DNA of 64,000 nucleotides, from positions 1 to 64,000 of the forward strand of contig RCAB01000016.1 in assembly GCA_003640385.1 (NCBI GenBank), given 5' to 3'. How positions within the stretch are numbered: position 1 is the first letter of the stretch; each line of letters begins with the position of its first letter. Shown here one piece after another: positions 12,460 through 25,147 of this stretch. Made by a program: the position numbers and the translations under genes. The notes under the pieces were generated by a model. The model did no database searches. It was not told the origin of the DNA and was given only the letters and a program-made list of their open reading frames with translations. The DNA comes from Setaria digitata (taxonomy: Eukaryota; Nematoda; Chromadorea; Rhabditida; Setariidae).

Positions 12460-15086
12460 CTGATGCTTTAGTGATGAGATTTGAAATTAATTTAGCAGTT
12501 TGTTGAAAATTCCGAACATACCGTTTCATTTTGTTCCCAAACCTTTTATGAATCATTTTTAAAAATTTAAAAGATAGAACTAAGATAATGTTTGTTGATG
12601 TTGATTTCTAAATGATTACATAGACTTCCCGATTTCAACAAAATGATTCAGAAATCTGATTATAAAGAAGGGAAAAAAGAAAAAAGTTCTCACTTTATCT
12701 GATTAGAATTATATGATCCCTGCTGTCAAATGCATCGGATTCATCCATAAATTATTTCCAATCAATGAAATGATATCAAATTAAACATTTCAATTAACTC
12801 TATTTTACTCTGTTCCTGAAGTTGTGCCCATTTGTTTTCCTCTCATCATTTCTTTTGTTTCTTTTTTTTCTTCTCATTCTCTTATCAAACAACCTAATGG
12901 ATCTTCTTTGAAAAGTTATGATTTTAGATGGAAATTTGATATTATGCTGGCTTGAAATATGTTTTAATTGATATTTCCTTGCTTTGTTGCGTTTTGTTTC
13001 ATCTTTTCTTTTCTCCTCTTCCTCTTTTTTTCATTGTACTTTTATCTCTTTTCTCACAGTATTTAGCTTCATAAATTCGTTCAAATGTTCTTTCCATTAT
13101 GGAACTTTCTATTAAATATGTAATAAATTATGCTTGAGATGATTGACTCTATCACATTACAATTTGAATTTTCAATTATTTCAAAAATAGCACTTCTAAA
13201 TATATCATATCATTTATATTTCAATAAAAAATGAATGAGTGCGGATATTTAGCTATACTATTTGCACTTGCAGCTGTGTTTTTGCTGCAGCACCTGTTTT
13301 AGGTGATAAAAATAATCATACTGTGATATCTGCTTGATAATTAAATCGCCAAAAATAAACGCAATATCAAGAGCGGGAGCGAAAAAAAGGAAGGGAGTTT
13401 CAGTGAATTAAAAGTTCGATAAATTTTCAGTTTTTTCGTCGTGAAAAGATTATCCATAGCACCGTGTGAATTAGTTAAGATAAAATTTGTTCAGCAATCA
13501 AATAATTTTTCTAGCAATAACACTTCGGAATGGATTGATTCGGAGAATTAGCAAAATGTTATAAATCAGTCGAATTCTTTTAAAAATTCCCTGTAAGTTT
13601 TCTAATTATTCAAAAGAATTTAATTAATTTTCTTTTTGTCTACCCCTCTCCAGTTTAAGATGAATTTATTCTGGAAAAATTTTGCTCATTCCATTAAAAC
13701 AAATTAAAAGCAATGTTTTGTAAACATTTCAAAGACGTCACATTACTCTTTTACTTCACGTTAATTTACGCTCGTCATTTTTACCAAAATCAAACAAATC
13801 TGAGAGAATATATACAAGGAGACAAAAGAACAAAAAAAAAAAAAATGAATTAATCAAAGCGTTCAAATTTGTTCTACAAAAAATGTATCATCGAAGAAAA
13901 AATGATGACATCTCAATAAATATTGCAAAGTAGCAAACAAGTAGATTTAATTAGTTTTAATTAAAACATAGCGAAAGTTCTCAAAGTTTAATTTGTTAAA
14001 AGAACTTTTTTTTGCATCGAATTTTAACCCATAGAGCGTGTCATATCAAATTAATAAAAACACTCTTCACTAAATTTTTAAATTTTACCTTTTGCACTAA
14101 AATAGTAGAACTTTCCTTAACTTTAATAAAATTACTTCTGCTATGTTAACAAATCCATTTATTTGTTTATAAAATTATTGTTCACAAAACTGCAACTAAT
14201 TTCAATATTTATTTATCACTTGAAAGAGTAATTTGTAAGTAAACTGAAGAAAAAAAAAAAAAAAAAAGAAAATTCTTTTCTCTCTATTTACAATTGTATG
14301 TATCTCATTAATTCAAATTAGAAGTGGTTATTCTGGTACGCATGAATATATGATAATGATAATAATCAGTGATAGTTAATAATAATTGATAATGATAAGA
14401 AATAATAGGAATAATAAAGTTTTATGATAAATTTGCAAAGTGTTGTGTATAACTATCTAGTCATTTCTTACCTCGGCATAACTAACTATTTTTATCCCAT
14501 TTTGCATTCGTCAATCCTCCAATTCTGTGATTGGCGTACTTTTTGAAATAATTTATAATCATGATTATTTCAAAGAATAATAATATATAATTATAATTTC
14601 CATAATAATATTTGCAAAAAATGATTTGAAGCATTCATTCTCTTTCTCGTTCCTGAAATATATATTGTTTAACTGTTCCACAATCATAATTAATCGTCAA
14701 TGAAGAAAAAAAAAAAAAAAAAAAAAACGAAAAAATTTATTTGTTACACAGAATGAATTAAATGAAACACATGTAAATTAACATACTGACTAATTATTTT
14801 TGCCAATTAAAGCTGAAACTAGAGCTTATTTTTCATAATTAATCATTATGAGTGAAATAATTATAACTAATACTGTTACTAAATAATATTTGATATCGGT
14901 GTATATGATAATTTTTTTTTTTGCCACAATTTGCTATGATTTCTGCAGTAGGAATGCGGAAATCAATTTATTAAATAATAATTCTCTGAAACGCTAATTT
15001 AGATTTGAATTTCATCGGTTTCTAAACAAATTTGAATTCATATAAATTTTGGAACGAAATTAAATGAAAAAGAAGGCATAGCATAC

Positions 15087-17786
15087 CTTATTTGTATTAT
15101 TGTCACCATCTATTTTCCAATGTTTCAATGCACTAACATTAATTAGTACTGGTTCTTCTGGATTTGCTTCATTAAGAATAATACCCAATTCCGGAAGTAC
15201 TTTGTCTCGTATACGATCACATTCCTACAACTTACTGGCATAAGTAAAACGAAGGTGTTTTATTTGCAGTGGATAGGAAAATTTTATCTATCATTATGTG
15301 GAATATAAAATTTTAAAATGTTTCAATTCCAGTTTGGCGTAGAACCGGAATTCCGTCTCTAATTTGGGTTGATTTCAATCATGTGTTTGTTCAATTAGTT
15401 TAACAGTTAAACCGTAGAAAAGTTAATTACGGGGTTAATGACAGGACAAATTTCAACGGAAGGAATTTTTGGAAATGAAAGATTGAAATTATTGAAAGAG
15501 TTTAATAATGTAAAAGCATTGCAGTGAATGAAATGATTCGATTAAAACAGTAAAATATTTTAAGAAGTAGCAAAGATTGATGGGATTTATGAAATAGTAT
15601 ATTGCATTAGACTACAAGAATGAAAAGTTGTCAAATGACTGTGATAGTTGAAAGAGAAGAAAATGATAAAAATTATGGAATAGGACGATGCAAAGATAAT
15701 AAAAAAAAAAAATAAGAATAAAAATATCGATGAATAGGTGCAGGAATAGGAATCAAGAAAAGATTTAAATACAAAATCTGGTACATTTAAACTATGAAAA
15801 TATTTTTAAATTACCATCAATAGATAGGTTGATGAAGTGTGAACAAAGTGTATTTTGCCTTATTTTAATTTCCAATAAAAATCCTAATAAATTACGGTCA
15901 AATCTTTGAAAATTAGAGCAAAAAATTTGAATTTGTTATGTCAGAAATTTTGATTTTCTATTTATTAAAGATGTTAAACTTTCCTAACTTCATTCGCTTT
16001 TGCTATTTTGAATCAATTTTAAATTAGAACGTCAACCATTTGATAATTTCGTCATTTTTATTTTTGAATTCTTACAAAATTTGCTTTTTACAAACTTATT
16101 TGAACCTGATCAGTTGGCATTTTACAACTGTCATTGTTTGTAAAAAGTCAGTGTCAAATTTGTTAAAATTATCTTCTCTGAAGAAAATTACAACAAATTC
16201 GTCACGAAATGCTTGTTACGACTAATAATTCCTGTGAAAATTTCACACAATGATCGAAATTTTGACATTATCACCTTGATAATATCAGTAACATTATGCT
16301 GTTGAGCCAATTCAGAAATAGTTTTCCGGAAGACAGTTAATGCGCTAACATAAGGCATAATTATTTCTTGAGCAGAAGTACTTGGCGAAATACCGCAAAT
16401 CACTGTCTCGCTGAAAATTGATAAAAAGTTATTATCAGTGGATTGGTTAAGCAATGCTTGTCAGTAAATGAGAAATGGATGGCAGATAGTATTAAAGGAT
16501 TAAATTTAAGCTAAAATTAAAGGATTAAATTTATGCAAAGAATCTCATTTATCAAATTATATGTTAAATAAACAGAAAATTTGTCTTTTTCTTGAATACT
16601 ATTTTAAATTCAAATTTTAGCTTCAAATTGTATAAATAAATTGTTCTTTTCCATTTTTTTGTCTTTAAAATAAACATTAAAAAGGAAAGATTATAATAAT
16701 TATTCATTAAAATTTCTAGCTGATAAACAAACGTCGAATCAATGGCGAAAGCATTGTCGAAATTCTTTGGTATAATGCCAAATGCTTTTAATAGTGAAAT
16801 CATATAAGCAGCAATATTTCGTAACAGTAGACAATTTGGAATTTTACTTTTTTCTTCCTAAAAATCAGTAAAACACAGTAGTAATTTAAGTTTATTAATT
16901 TAATCATCATGCTAGCTCAAATATTTCATATACACTTTTCAATAATAATGATAACCACAGTTAAAGATTTCAATTACACTGACTCTTACACAAAGGATTT
17001 ATAGATATTAAAAGTGTCAAAAAAAAAAAATCTTTTTCTCTTATTGGAAGTTAAAGTTCAATTCTTTATCCATCCAATTTCATTCTATTTCAAATTTTAA
17101 CCATACATTTAGTGTTTCACTTGTTCCCTTAATGCATAGCCCCTTTCTTTTAAACTTATCGCTTGCTAAAAGTTTGCCAGAAGTCTTAAATTATGCAGTG
17201 AAGAAGTGAACTACTTCAACCTTAATAAGACTAAATGCAGATTGAAGACTGCACTACTTCTCGATGCGTTTCTCTTGGGAGCGAAAATTACTATCCCGGG
17301 TTCCTGGAAGCAATATAGACTAAGTTATAGGAATTTTTGTGCTATTTAGATTCAAAATTCTAAAATTATATTAAGGAACTACGAAGTCTTTAATTCATAT
17401 AATTATTACAATTAATTTTTTTCCTGCTAAATTTTAATAAATTTCATGAAATATTTTTACTGTTAACCATTTCATTGATGTACTCTTCCCCGAGAACAAT
17501 TAATTGGCACATTTTGCTAGCAATAATCTTCATATCTGCATTATATAATGCTGCATTAACTTCCGATTTTATCTTGAAAAATTCATCCATTAATTGCAAC
17601 TCTCTTCTGTCATACTTTTGATTGCCCTAGAAAGAAAATTTGATAAAGGTTATCAGTTAATACCTAGTAGCAATTTAATTAAAATCTTAAAATTAAATAA
17701 GCAAATATTTTCGAGAAAATAAATTTCATTACCTAACACGAAATACGAGCTGGAGTGATAAGCATGTGATTGCGATTATCTTTTTA

Positions 17787-17821
<35 letters not shown>

Positions 17822-18153
17822 GAAATAATTACATCATTTTTGATAAATGCGAGGAATATTACAACATTGAAAAATCAATAAAATTTTCGTAACTATACAA
17901 AACAATTAAACATAAAAGACGAATAAATTAATTAATGTTATTTAATATTGAAATTTAAGAACAAATATTAAAAAGGGAAAGAATAATTGAAATACAAAAA
18001 ACAAAATTAAAAATGAAACCTCGTTGGTATCCGGCTTATAATAGTGTCGAATGCATTTTCTAACTAATAAAAGAAATTCATCGGTAATTTTTTCAAATTC
18101 TGATCGTGTATTCTTTTGCATATTTTGTTGAAGATATTGAAATTTGAAAACAC
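15087..18153 (-). CDS. Cysteinyl-tRNA synthetase, C-terminal portion only (partial or truncated)
   Basis: Five minus-strand exons join in frame (231 aa): 18020-18153, 17468-17626, 16729-16857, 16275-16406, 15087-15224. The peptide follows the helical tRNA-binding part of eukaryotic CysRS: SEFEKITDEFLLLV, MDEFFKIKSEVNAALYNAD, LLLRNIAAYMISLLKAFGII, IIMPYVSALTVFRKTISELA, IRDKVLPELGIIL. CysRS charges tRNA-Cys in the cytosol. I found no HIGH, WHIECSAM or KMSKS signature between these exons and the divergent mrps-7 start at 23684, so the catalytic core is not visible. The lysine-rich C-terminus was also not found. All exons lack stops and keep phase, which argues against an old pseudogene. Several donors are non-consensus (GTTTCA, GTTAAC, GTTTAT). 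The exon at 16275 may start at 16410 instead. Confidence 0.7.
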
Positions 18154-21100
18154 CTAAAAATTTGGAAATTTTATTCAACAACGTTTAGTTAATTGAGATA
18201 GAAGATGTTCGTTCGAGCATAACTTCCAAATAATAACAGTTATGAAAATTTAAAAATCATTACCACAGAAGTTTGGAATAATGATTAAAAAGATTTAAAA
18301 ATAACGACCTGCCAATGACAGTTTCAAAGATGTTGCACATAAATATTTGGAAATAATAATTATAAAAATGTTTTCTGACAATGCTGTAAAGAAACAATTC
18401 ACCTAATGATTTGTTATTATTACTCTTGAAAAACTAATAGCAAACACAGTTTTAAAAAAATTTTGAGTTTTAATTTTAGTTTTGTGAATAATGCACCAAT
18501 TTTTGATTTGCCTTAAGGCTTAAAAAGTGATTTCGTGAAAAAGCGCACAAGTACAGTTTGTTTTTTTTTTTTTTTTTTTTTTTTGAAGAAAGAATAAAAC
18601 GCCGATTTATGATAAATCCAATAGAAGATTTGTCGATTTTTCTTGAAATCTTTTTCAATTTTTAAACTAGTATATTATGCAGTTAAAGGAGGGTGTGATT
18701 TTTGGACAAATTTGAGCACAAAAATGAAAATGTTAAATTAAAATTGAGCGAAATATTGGTGTTAATTAATTACCAAAATAGTACAATGCCAAAACACAGC
18801 ATATTATTGATTAAATTTTGACGATTATTTACGATAATTTCGCATGAAACAGTTCAGAAGACGAAATTAAAACACAAAAACAAAACTAATTATTAAGTTT
18901 TACATTTTATACATATATATGCATGTGTATACAAAGATAAAGTATACGAATTTCCACATTAGAAGGATGAGAAAGATAAAAAAGAAAAACGCTTCATAAG
19001 TGTAAAATTAAAAAAAAAAAAAAAAAAAAAGATGAAAATGTTAGGGAAAATTGATTACACACAAGAGGTAGAGATGTTTGCGATGAAGTAAACGAGTTTA
19101 AATTTGCTATGGGGCGCGGTTTCACATTTACCGTTTTATTTTCAACCGTAAAATATTCGGTCACATTCAGGAAAGCATCACCAATCCTGTTGAATACTGA
19201 AAATAATTCACCATATGGCTTAACAGATTCAGTGATAACATCATTTAATAGTGTCGATTAAATAATTGATTTCGATCATAATAAGCAAAGCCGAATATTT
19301 AAAGAAAAGGGTAGGAAGGTAATGAAAGAGAAGAATGTTCTTTTTCTTTTCACTATTTTCTAAAATTTGAATTGAATAAAAAATTTTGCATTGAAAACGA
19401 AAATTTTTATGTTTTTTTTTTTTAAACTGAAATAGAGTGCAGCAGTATGCAACAGGATGTTGGGTTAAAGTTTTTTTTTTTTTTTTTTTTTTTTTTTTCT
19501 AATTTATTGAGTGTAAACACTAGATGATAGATTATTGAGGACTGATATGATTATTTTTTTTTTTTTTTTGCTAAATAAGATGATTCAGTTAATGAAACTA
19601 AGGTAGGAATATATATTTTGGCATGGAAAGTTGGGTATAATTTTTTTTGATAGTTAAAAATTACAGCACTCCCTTGAAATACTCAATCCAATCTATAGTT
19701 TTTATCCTCCTGCAAGGCATGAAAGCGACCCTGTTATGATGATTGGATTTAATCAGAACAGATGGTCATTGGTTGTTTGACTAGAGATATAAATCAAGTG
19801 ATAACATTAAGTGATAATCATGAAATAGACATGAATAATTAAAATCTAAGCTTAGGAGAAACAGATTTTAATGAGCCATTTTATTAAGTTTAATTACAGA
19901 AATCATGTAACAAAAACAATTAGGCCAACATGTTTTGGCAAATTATGTTTATTGTAAGAAATAATTTGTTTGTTCATTTCTTATAAGCGCAATAATTAAT
20001 TGTCATGATCACTGGGCGAAATAAAACAAAATTTCTTAATTTTGTTGGTGGCAGTAAAAAAAAAAAAAAAAAAGAAAAAAAAGAAAAAGGAAAAAGAATT
20101 GATATGATGCGTAAAGAAATCAGTACTTCACCAAAATTATTTATAAAATTTGTATTAGTTTATGAATTCAAGAAAAAAAAAATGGCTGACTTTCAGTACT
20201 ATTTTATTTTTAATTTTCAGCTGCTTCGATTTATAATTTGATGTTATGCTACTTGCTGGATATTCCTTTTCTTTTCAAGATTAGCAAAATCGTATTCCCA
20301 TTTCGATCGATTTGTCAGATATTTTGTGGTTTGAATTTCGAATATTTTTGATCGAAATTCGAAATGCACCTTTAAGATCTCAGTACATCCTTCAAAACCA
20401 CAATCCAGCTATCAGATATCATAATTTGTGGAGCTGCTTGGATCATATATTCATCAGTTTGTTTGCTTTTTTTTTTCCCGGTTTTCATTTCCAAATCTGT
20501 TAAAACATTTTAACTTCATCCACAGCGTCGTGGAAGTCCGGATGAATATCAACTATAACAGCTAAGATATTAATTATATCTGGAAAGTTTGCTTATATGT
20601 TTTTAATAAATAGTCTAAAATTTTACAAACAGTTCTAAATCAAATCAATTACTACGCATGCATTTAAGAGTTCTGTGCGTGATGCAAACGTAATGTGGAT
20701 AACAGATAAGACAAAAATTTTGATTTAAATCTAGAAAAAAAAAACACTGCAATTATGATTCCCGTTTATTTACTTTACAGTAATATCATTTTTTGTTAAT
20801 ATTTTTTTTTTTTTTTAGGATATTGCTTGAAAAAAAAAAANTTAACAATCTTTGCTGATAGGCTGCTGAGAATTTCGAACATAGCAGGTGATATTATAGA
20901 TTGTAGGATCAAACATTATGATATCAAGCAATGAACATAAATGAATGATTTAGCGCAGTTCAACATAACTAGTGCTAAATGTATTTCAAATAAATTAGGA
21001 GAATAAAATCAAGCTTCCTATTTTTTTTTTTTTTGAAATTTAAAGCTTGTTAATAATAACAATAGCATGCGCATTCTACTAGATATCAAAATATTCATCA

Positions 21101-22876
21101 GATTGAAATAAGCAACAACAGCAATGATGTTTTTCTATCAACAAATCAAATTTTGATATAATCAATTTCGCAAATGATATTTCAGAATAAACCAAAAATG
21201 AATGAATCTTGTTTGATAGGAAGAAAAAAAAAAAAAAAAAAAAAAAGAAAATTCAAAAAACGGACTTTCATAGCACTTTGAAAATCAATCACAGCTGCAC
21301 AATCATACATTGATATCGTTGCTTTAAATACAGTTTCATTTTTCATTCCTTTTTTTTTTCTTTTGCCTTCTTTTCCCAAGAAAAGGTCAACTATTTTCGT
21401 TTTCAAATAAACAAAAAAGAAAAAAGAAAAAGAGGAATTTCTCGATTGGGTAATTGTTAAGTAAGTGGCCATAGATTTTTGGTTGGGAAAAAAAAAATTT
21501 TTTTTTGACTGTTAAATAAATAAATTTGAAAAAATAAAAAAAAATGCGTATATCATATTAATGGAATTTTTTAATTTTTTTTTTAGTGCTAAACTTTATT
21601 TCGCTTTTTTTTAGTTTTGTTTTGCTATATTTTAGTAGCATTAAAAAAAAAAAAAAAAAAAAAAAAGGAAGAAAGAACAATAAAGAATGAAAAAAAATAA
21701 ATAAGCGAATTTTTTGGATGCTAAAAATAGAAAATTTGTCTTTACAACTTTATTGTCCTTTATGGTAACGATCTTTTTTATTTTATAATTTAGTATCAAT
21801 TAAAAAAGTTTAGTGGATACATTTCCAATAAAAAAGAAAAAAGAGAATGAAAAATCGCAATTATGATTTAAAACTTTTTTTTTTAATGCTAATGTTTCCA
21901 TTCATTATTTCAGGAAACACACCACCATTAACTTTGTTATCTTCTTTAGTAATTTATGGGAAAAGTTTTTTTTTTTTCTAATTTTTTTTCCTTTCTTGAA
22001 TCTAGGTGAAGAACTGAACTTACGATACGGTTGATAACAAATTAGCAATAAATTTTTTGCTCATATAGAATTAATTAATGAATATAAAGCTACTACAGAA
22101 TTACTTGTAAATAGCAAAGTTACTCATTATGAAGAGCGTATGCAAATACAAGAAGGAAATACTATATTTGCAAAAAGGAAAATGTATCGAGTGTTTTCAA
22201 ATACTGATTGAATAATACACATTTGAAATATCAACATACCGTTTATTTCAAGAAATTGATAAAGGTTTGATTCATATGTCAGAAATTTCTATCATTTAAA
22301 TTTGCTGCAAAATATTTCTTTTTTTCAAAAATTCCAAAATAAATTCATAAAATCATAAATAAATTCATAAATTCATTTAAAAAAAAAGCAAAAATTTGGA
22401 AATTGAAAATTTTGTCGAAATAATTTTGATTTGGGAAAAGAAAATTGCAAGCAAGCTTTTATGATTGCCCCATAATCGAATGCGATATCTCCACTGATAT
22501 CGGATGGTACTTTCATTTGATAAGAAGAAGCAATGTGGAATATGGAATTACAGTACCCGGATAAATAATTTTCATGTGGCAGTTTTATCACCAAATAAAT
22601 AAATGTTTAAAAATTTCGTCCTATTTGTATAAAAAATTGGCTTGATTTTTCGAAATTTAGCGACTAACTAAATAAAGTTGATGAAAAACTTAGCTTCTTC
22701 ACCATAATAAAATGATTATACATTAAAATCGAAGGAAATAGTATAATTTGAAATTTGTCGATGCAAAAAATGATGGTTAAGTTAACTTTGAACAAACTAT
22801 TTCGACCATTCAAGAGTCACACAAAATAGAAAAAAGTCAGGAAAAGACACTTGTAAATCGATGAAAATATACTTAC
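18154..22876. other. AT-rich stretch upstream of the CysRS exons
   Basis: Where the CysRS catalytic exons should lie on the minus strand I see mainly A/T homopolymers, including runs at 18559-18584, 19477-19498, 21640-21666 and an ambiguous base at 20841. The only credible exon is the candidate at 19132-19196. Other open frames here lack splice signals. Confidence 0.5.
19132..19196 (-). other. Candidate alternative CysRS exon
   Basis: A 65-bp minus-strand exon with a consensus acceptor (GAATTATTTTCAG) and donor (ACG then GTAAATG). It codes FNRIGDAFLNVTEYFTVENK. It has the same phases as the exon at 18020-18153: two bases complete the first codon, and it ends in phase 0. Joined to that exon it shifts the frame into a stop; joined to the next exon at 17626 it stays in frame. 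Its FNRIGDAFLNV resembles FEKITDEFLLL of the other exon and the same CysRS segment. It could be a mutually exclusive or decayed duplicate exon. Confidence 0.45.
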
Positions 22877-23011
22877 CTGTTTAGCCAGAAAATGAAAATA
22901 CTGTCCAACCATTGAATTAGACCGATACCTTTCGACCGGTAATGTTACTACGTGTTCTAAGTTGAAGTTCCCGTAACACTGAATTCTGGTATTGTTCGGA
23001 ATCGTAAACAT
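22877..23011 (-). other. Possible first coding exon on the minus strand
   Basis: A 45-codon frame from ATG at 23011 ends at a strong donor (AAACAG then GTAAGTAT). The frame stays open further upstream, without a clear acceptor. The peptide (MFTIPNNTRIQCYGN...FHFLAKQ) is not recognised. It lies about 0.7 kb from the oppositely oriented mrps-7 start, where a 5' exon of the minus-strand gene would be expected. It ends in phase 0, while the exon at 19196 needs phase 1, so at least one more exon would have to lie between. Confidence 0.3.
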
Positions 23012-23676
23012 CAAGAAATCGGAAGAACGAATCTCGAGGAACCCAATTACAGCAATCTCGCGTTGAAGGTTACGGTAAAATAGGGTAATAGAATAGAACG
23101 AAAGGAGATCGCTAGACAAAGTAAAGAAATGGAACAAACATATGGTAAAATGAAGAAAGTTGCAGGAGTAGGAGAATTTTTGAAACACTATGCACTATGA
23201 GGAGGAGGAAAAAATAGAAACATTTGTTAATTGTCGTATGGATATCAAAATCGATAGTAATAAAGTATAGCAAGAATCATTCATTTTCAAGATTTTAGAA
23301 ATTAATTAAACAAAATTTGTTGTTGCAGAGATTAAGAGGAAATAATAGGAACGGCAGTCATACATTGTATCAATAATTGAGAGAAGGATACAAAATATCG
23401 TTTCTCGGACTTTACGGCATGACTGGTTCATCTCTGAATTGCTAGTAATCTGTTTAGTTGCATTACTGGTTTCGTTGATCAGTGGTTAAGCGTGGTACAC
23501 GTACGTGGTCCTTGTTGAAGGGTTCCTAATGCGCAGTGTATATGTGAATTAAGCTAATATTTATAAATAACATTTAAATAACATTTGGTTAAGTATATCA
23601 GAGGACAGAAAGAAAAATTGTAAGGGTTATGTCATGCGTGTTTTACGTCAGGTTATTGTAAAATTCGTATTTAGTA
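23012..23676. promoter_or_regulatory. Candidate divergent promoter region
   Basis: About 0.67 kb between the possible minus-strand first exon and the mrps-7 start. It has fewer homopolymers and a higher GC content than its surroundings, e.g. around 23460-23530. No specific factor site was identified; the call rests on position. Confidence 0.35.
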
Positions 23677-23682
23677 TTTCAG
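23677..23682 (+). promoter_or_regulatory. Probable spliced-leader trans-splice acceptor of mrps-7
   Basis: TTTCAG sits one base before the ATG at 23684 with no upstream coding exon, as at many nematode genes whose mRNAs receive a spliced leader. It fixes the start codon. Confidence 0.55.
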
Positions 23683-23683
23683 C

Positions 23684-25147
23684 ATGAAGTTTTTGGTAAA
23701 ATTACTAGAGAATGGATTATATTTACGCTTGCATAATGGTACATCTAGAAAGGCATTTTCCGGTACTACCGCACTATGTTCCAGATATGACTCGAAAGTA
23801 TTTCGTGAACCAATTGTGGACTTGGAACAGGTTTCTTTTACTTTATATTGATAAGCACATTCTTCGTTTATAATTTTTGCGTATTATCAGAATTTATTAT
23901 TTAGCTTGTTTAATGATGTTATTTTTCTTCCTTAACATTTTTCTGCTTAGTATGGTCATTTCTCCATTTCTAGCTTAATAAGCCGCTAGAACCGGAGGAT
24001 GACCGCCGTTACTGCTATATAAAAGCAATGACAAGCGCTCAAACGCCAGTTTTTTATCGAAATGCCACCATTGACAGGTTTATAAATATATGTATGTTAC
24101 GCGGAATGAAAGGTTAGCGGAAATATTTCACTAACTATAAAGAAATTTCCAGTGCTAACCTGGAATTTTTAGCATTTCATCGTATTCCGAATTTCATATT
24201 CAAGACCGAAACTTTTCTTTTTTCCAACCTCATAGCCGGTGCCTTATCTCCAGGATTTTATCTGGTTTCATTATGGCATCACATGCTTCTGGTCACCTAT
24301 TGTAGACTTGCTAAATAGTTTACATAAAATGCATATAATTCCATTTAATGGCTTTCATGTATGAAATATTTTCTGCCTATATTACAGAAAAAATGCGGCA
24401 CATAATTTTGGAAGCTTTGGAAATAATAAAAAGGCGCCAGTATAATTTATGGAAAAATGCTAGCGATGAAGAAAAAGCGAAAATAGAGCTCGATCCGGTA
24501 GTAATTACAGAAAAGGCTATCAAAAATTGTTGTCCTATAATGATTCTGCGTCCATTTATTCGGGGTAAGTTTTTTTTTTCTTTAAATCGGAAATAATCAT
24601 TCAAATCCAAGTTATGTTGTGGCAGATTTAACCATTTTTACTGAAAAATTCTCACTTTACCGTTACTGCTGTTCGCTTTAGCTATCGTCCGTCCTGTTAA
24701 AATTGTATGTGCCATCTTCGATTCGCTATGCTATTCAACTAAACTTAATAGTTGGATCACATTGTGTTAATATTTCCCTAATTAGAATTGTAGTATCTGG
24801 TTATTCCTTTCTACAAACTTCGGAAATTTCTAGGATCACAATTTGTTACCATGATTTTAATAAGAAACAAGTTGCTTTGTCTTTACAAGTTTTTTTTTCC
24901 TTCAGGTGGACAGACCTATATGGTGCCATGTCCAATATCGGAACACCACGCTGAATTCCGAGCGATGAAAACAATGCGCGATATTTGCCGCCAGAAGACT
25001 TTTCATGGTGCTACTCATTTTCAGTACATTTTAGCTGATGAATTACTTGCTGCTTACAAAAACGAAGGCCTAACGGTTCAAGCAAAACAAGAATTGCACA
25101 AACAGTGTGAGGCAAATCGAGCATATGTTCATTATAGGCGACAGTAA
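23684..25147 (+). CDS. mrps-7: Small ribosomal subunit protein uS7m (mitochondrial S7)
   Basis: Four exons join in frame (234 aa): 23684-23830, 23974-24112, 24388-24564, 24906-25147. It is a component of the small mitochondrial ribosomal subunit, where S7 proteins bind the 3' domain of the small rRNA. Seen: a basic N-terminus (KFLVKLLENGLYLRL...) suited to mitochondrial import; INICMLRGMKEKMRHIILEA (S7 core); ITEKAIKNCCPIMILRPFIR followed by GGQTYMVPCPI (S7 KAxxNxxP and GGxxYxVP); and an EANRAYVHYR-like C-terminus matching animal MRPS7 (human about 242 aa). All donors and acceptors are canonical. The start follows a trans-splice acceptor. I recall C. elegans mrps-7 and vti-1 lying near each other, so the pairing with the next gene may be conserved. 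Confidence 0.93.

Larger units (their letters stand above)
9941..15086. other. Stretch with no confident gene
   Basis: Separates the plus-strand OYE-like gene from the minus-strand CysRS exons; the two genes converge here. Apart from the separately listed (TA)n repeat, possible untranslated exon, miniature element and doubtful terminal exon, I see only AT-rich sequence with short A or T runs. A small GC-richer patch near 13260-13310 can form short stems (GCAGC/GCTGC and CACCT/AGGTG), but I cannot assign it. Confidence 0.6.

Noticed and set aside
12197..12556. 119-codon minus-strand frame (MIHKRFGNKMKRYVRN...)
   Set aside because: Cys/Lys/Asn-rich with a poly-Phe end from an A run; no recognised motif. 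A different frame over the same bases is the slightly better exon candidate.
21182..21472. Minus-strand frame with TVFKATISMYDCAAVIDFQS, weakly like a CysRS segment
   Set aside because: No acceptor or donor of acceptable quality, surrounded by poly-Lys/Phe from homopolymers, and in the wrong order relative to the other CysRS exons.
22373..22594. Minus-strand frame (MVIKLPHENYLSGYCN...)
   Set aside because: No AG acceptor at a suitable place, no donor, no recognised motif.
24377..24610. Frame antisense to mrps-7 exon 3
   Set aside because: Complete overlap with a well-supported conserved exon on the other strand.
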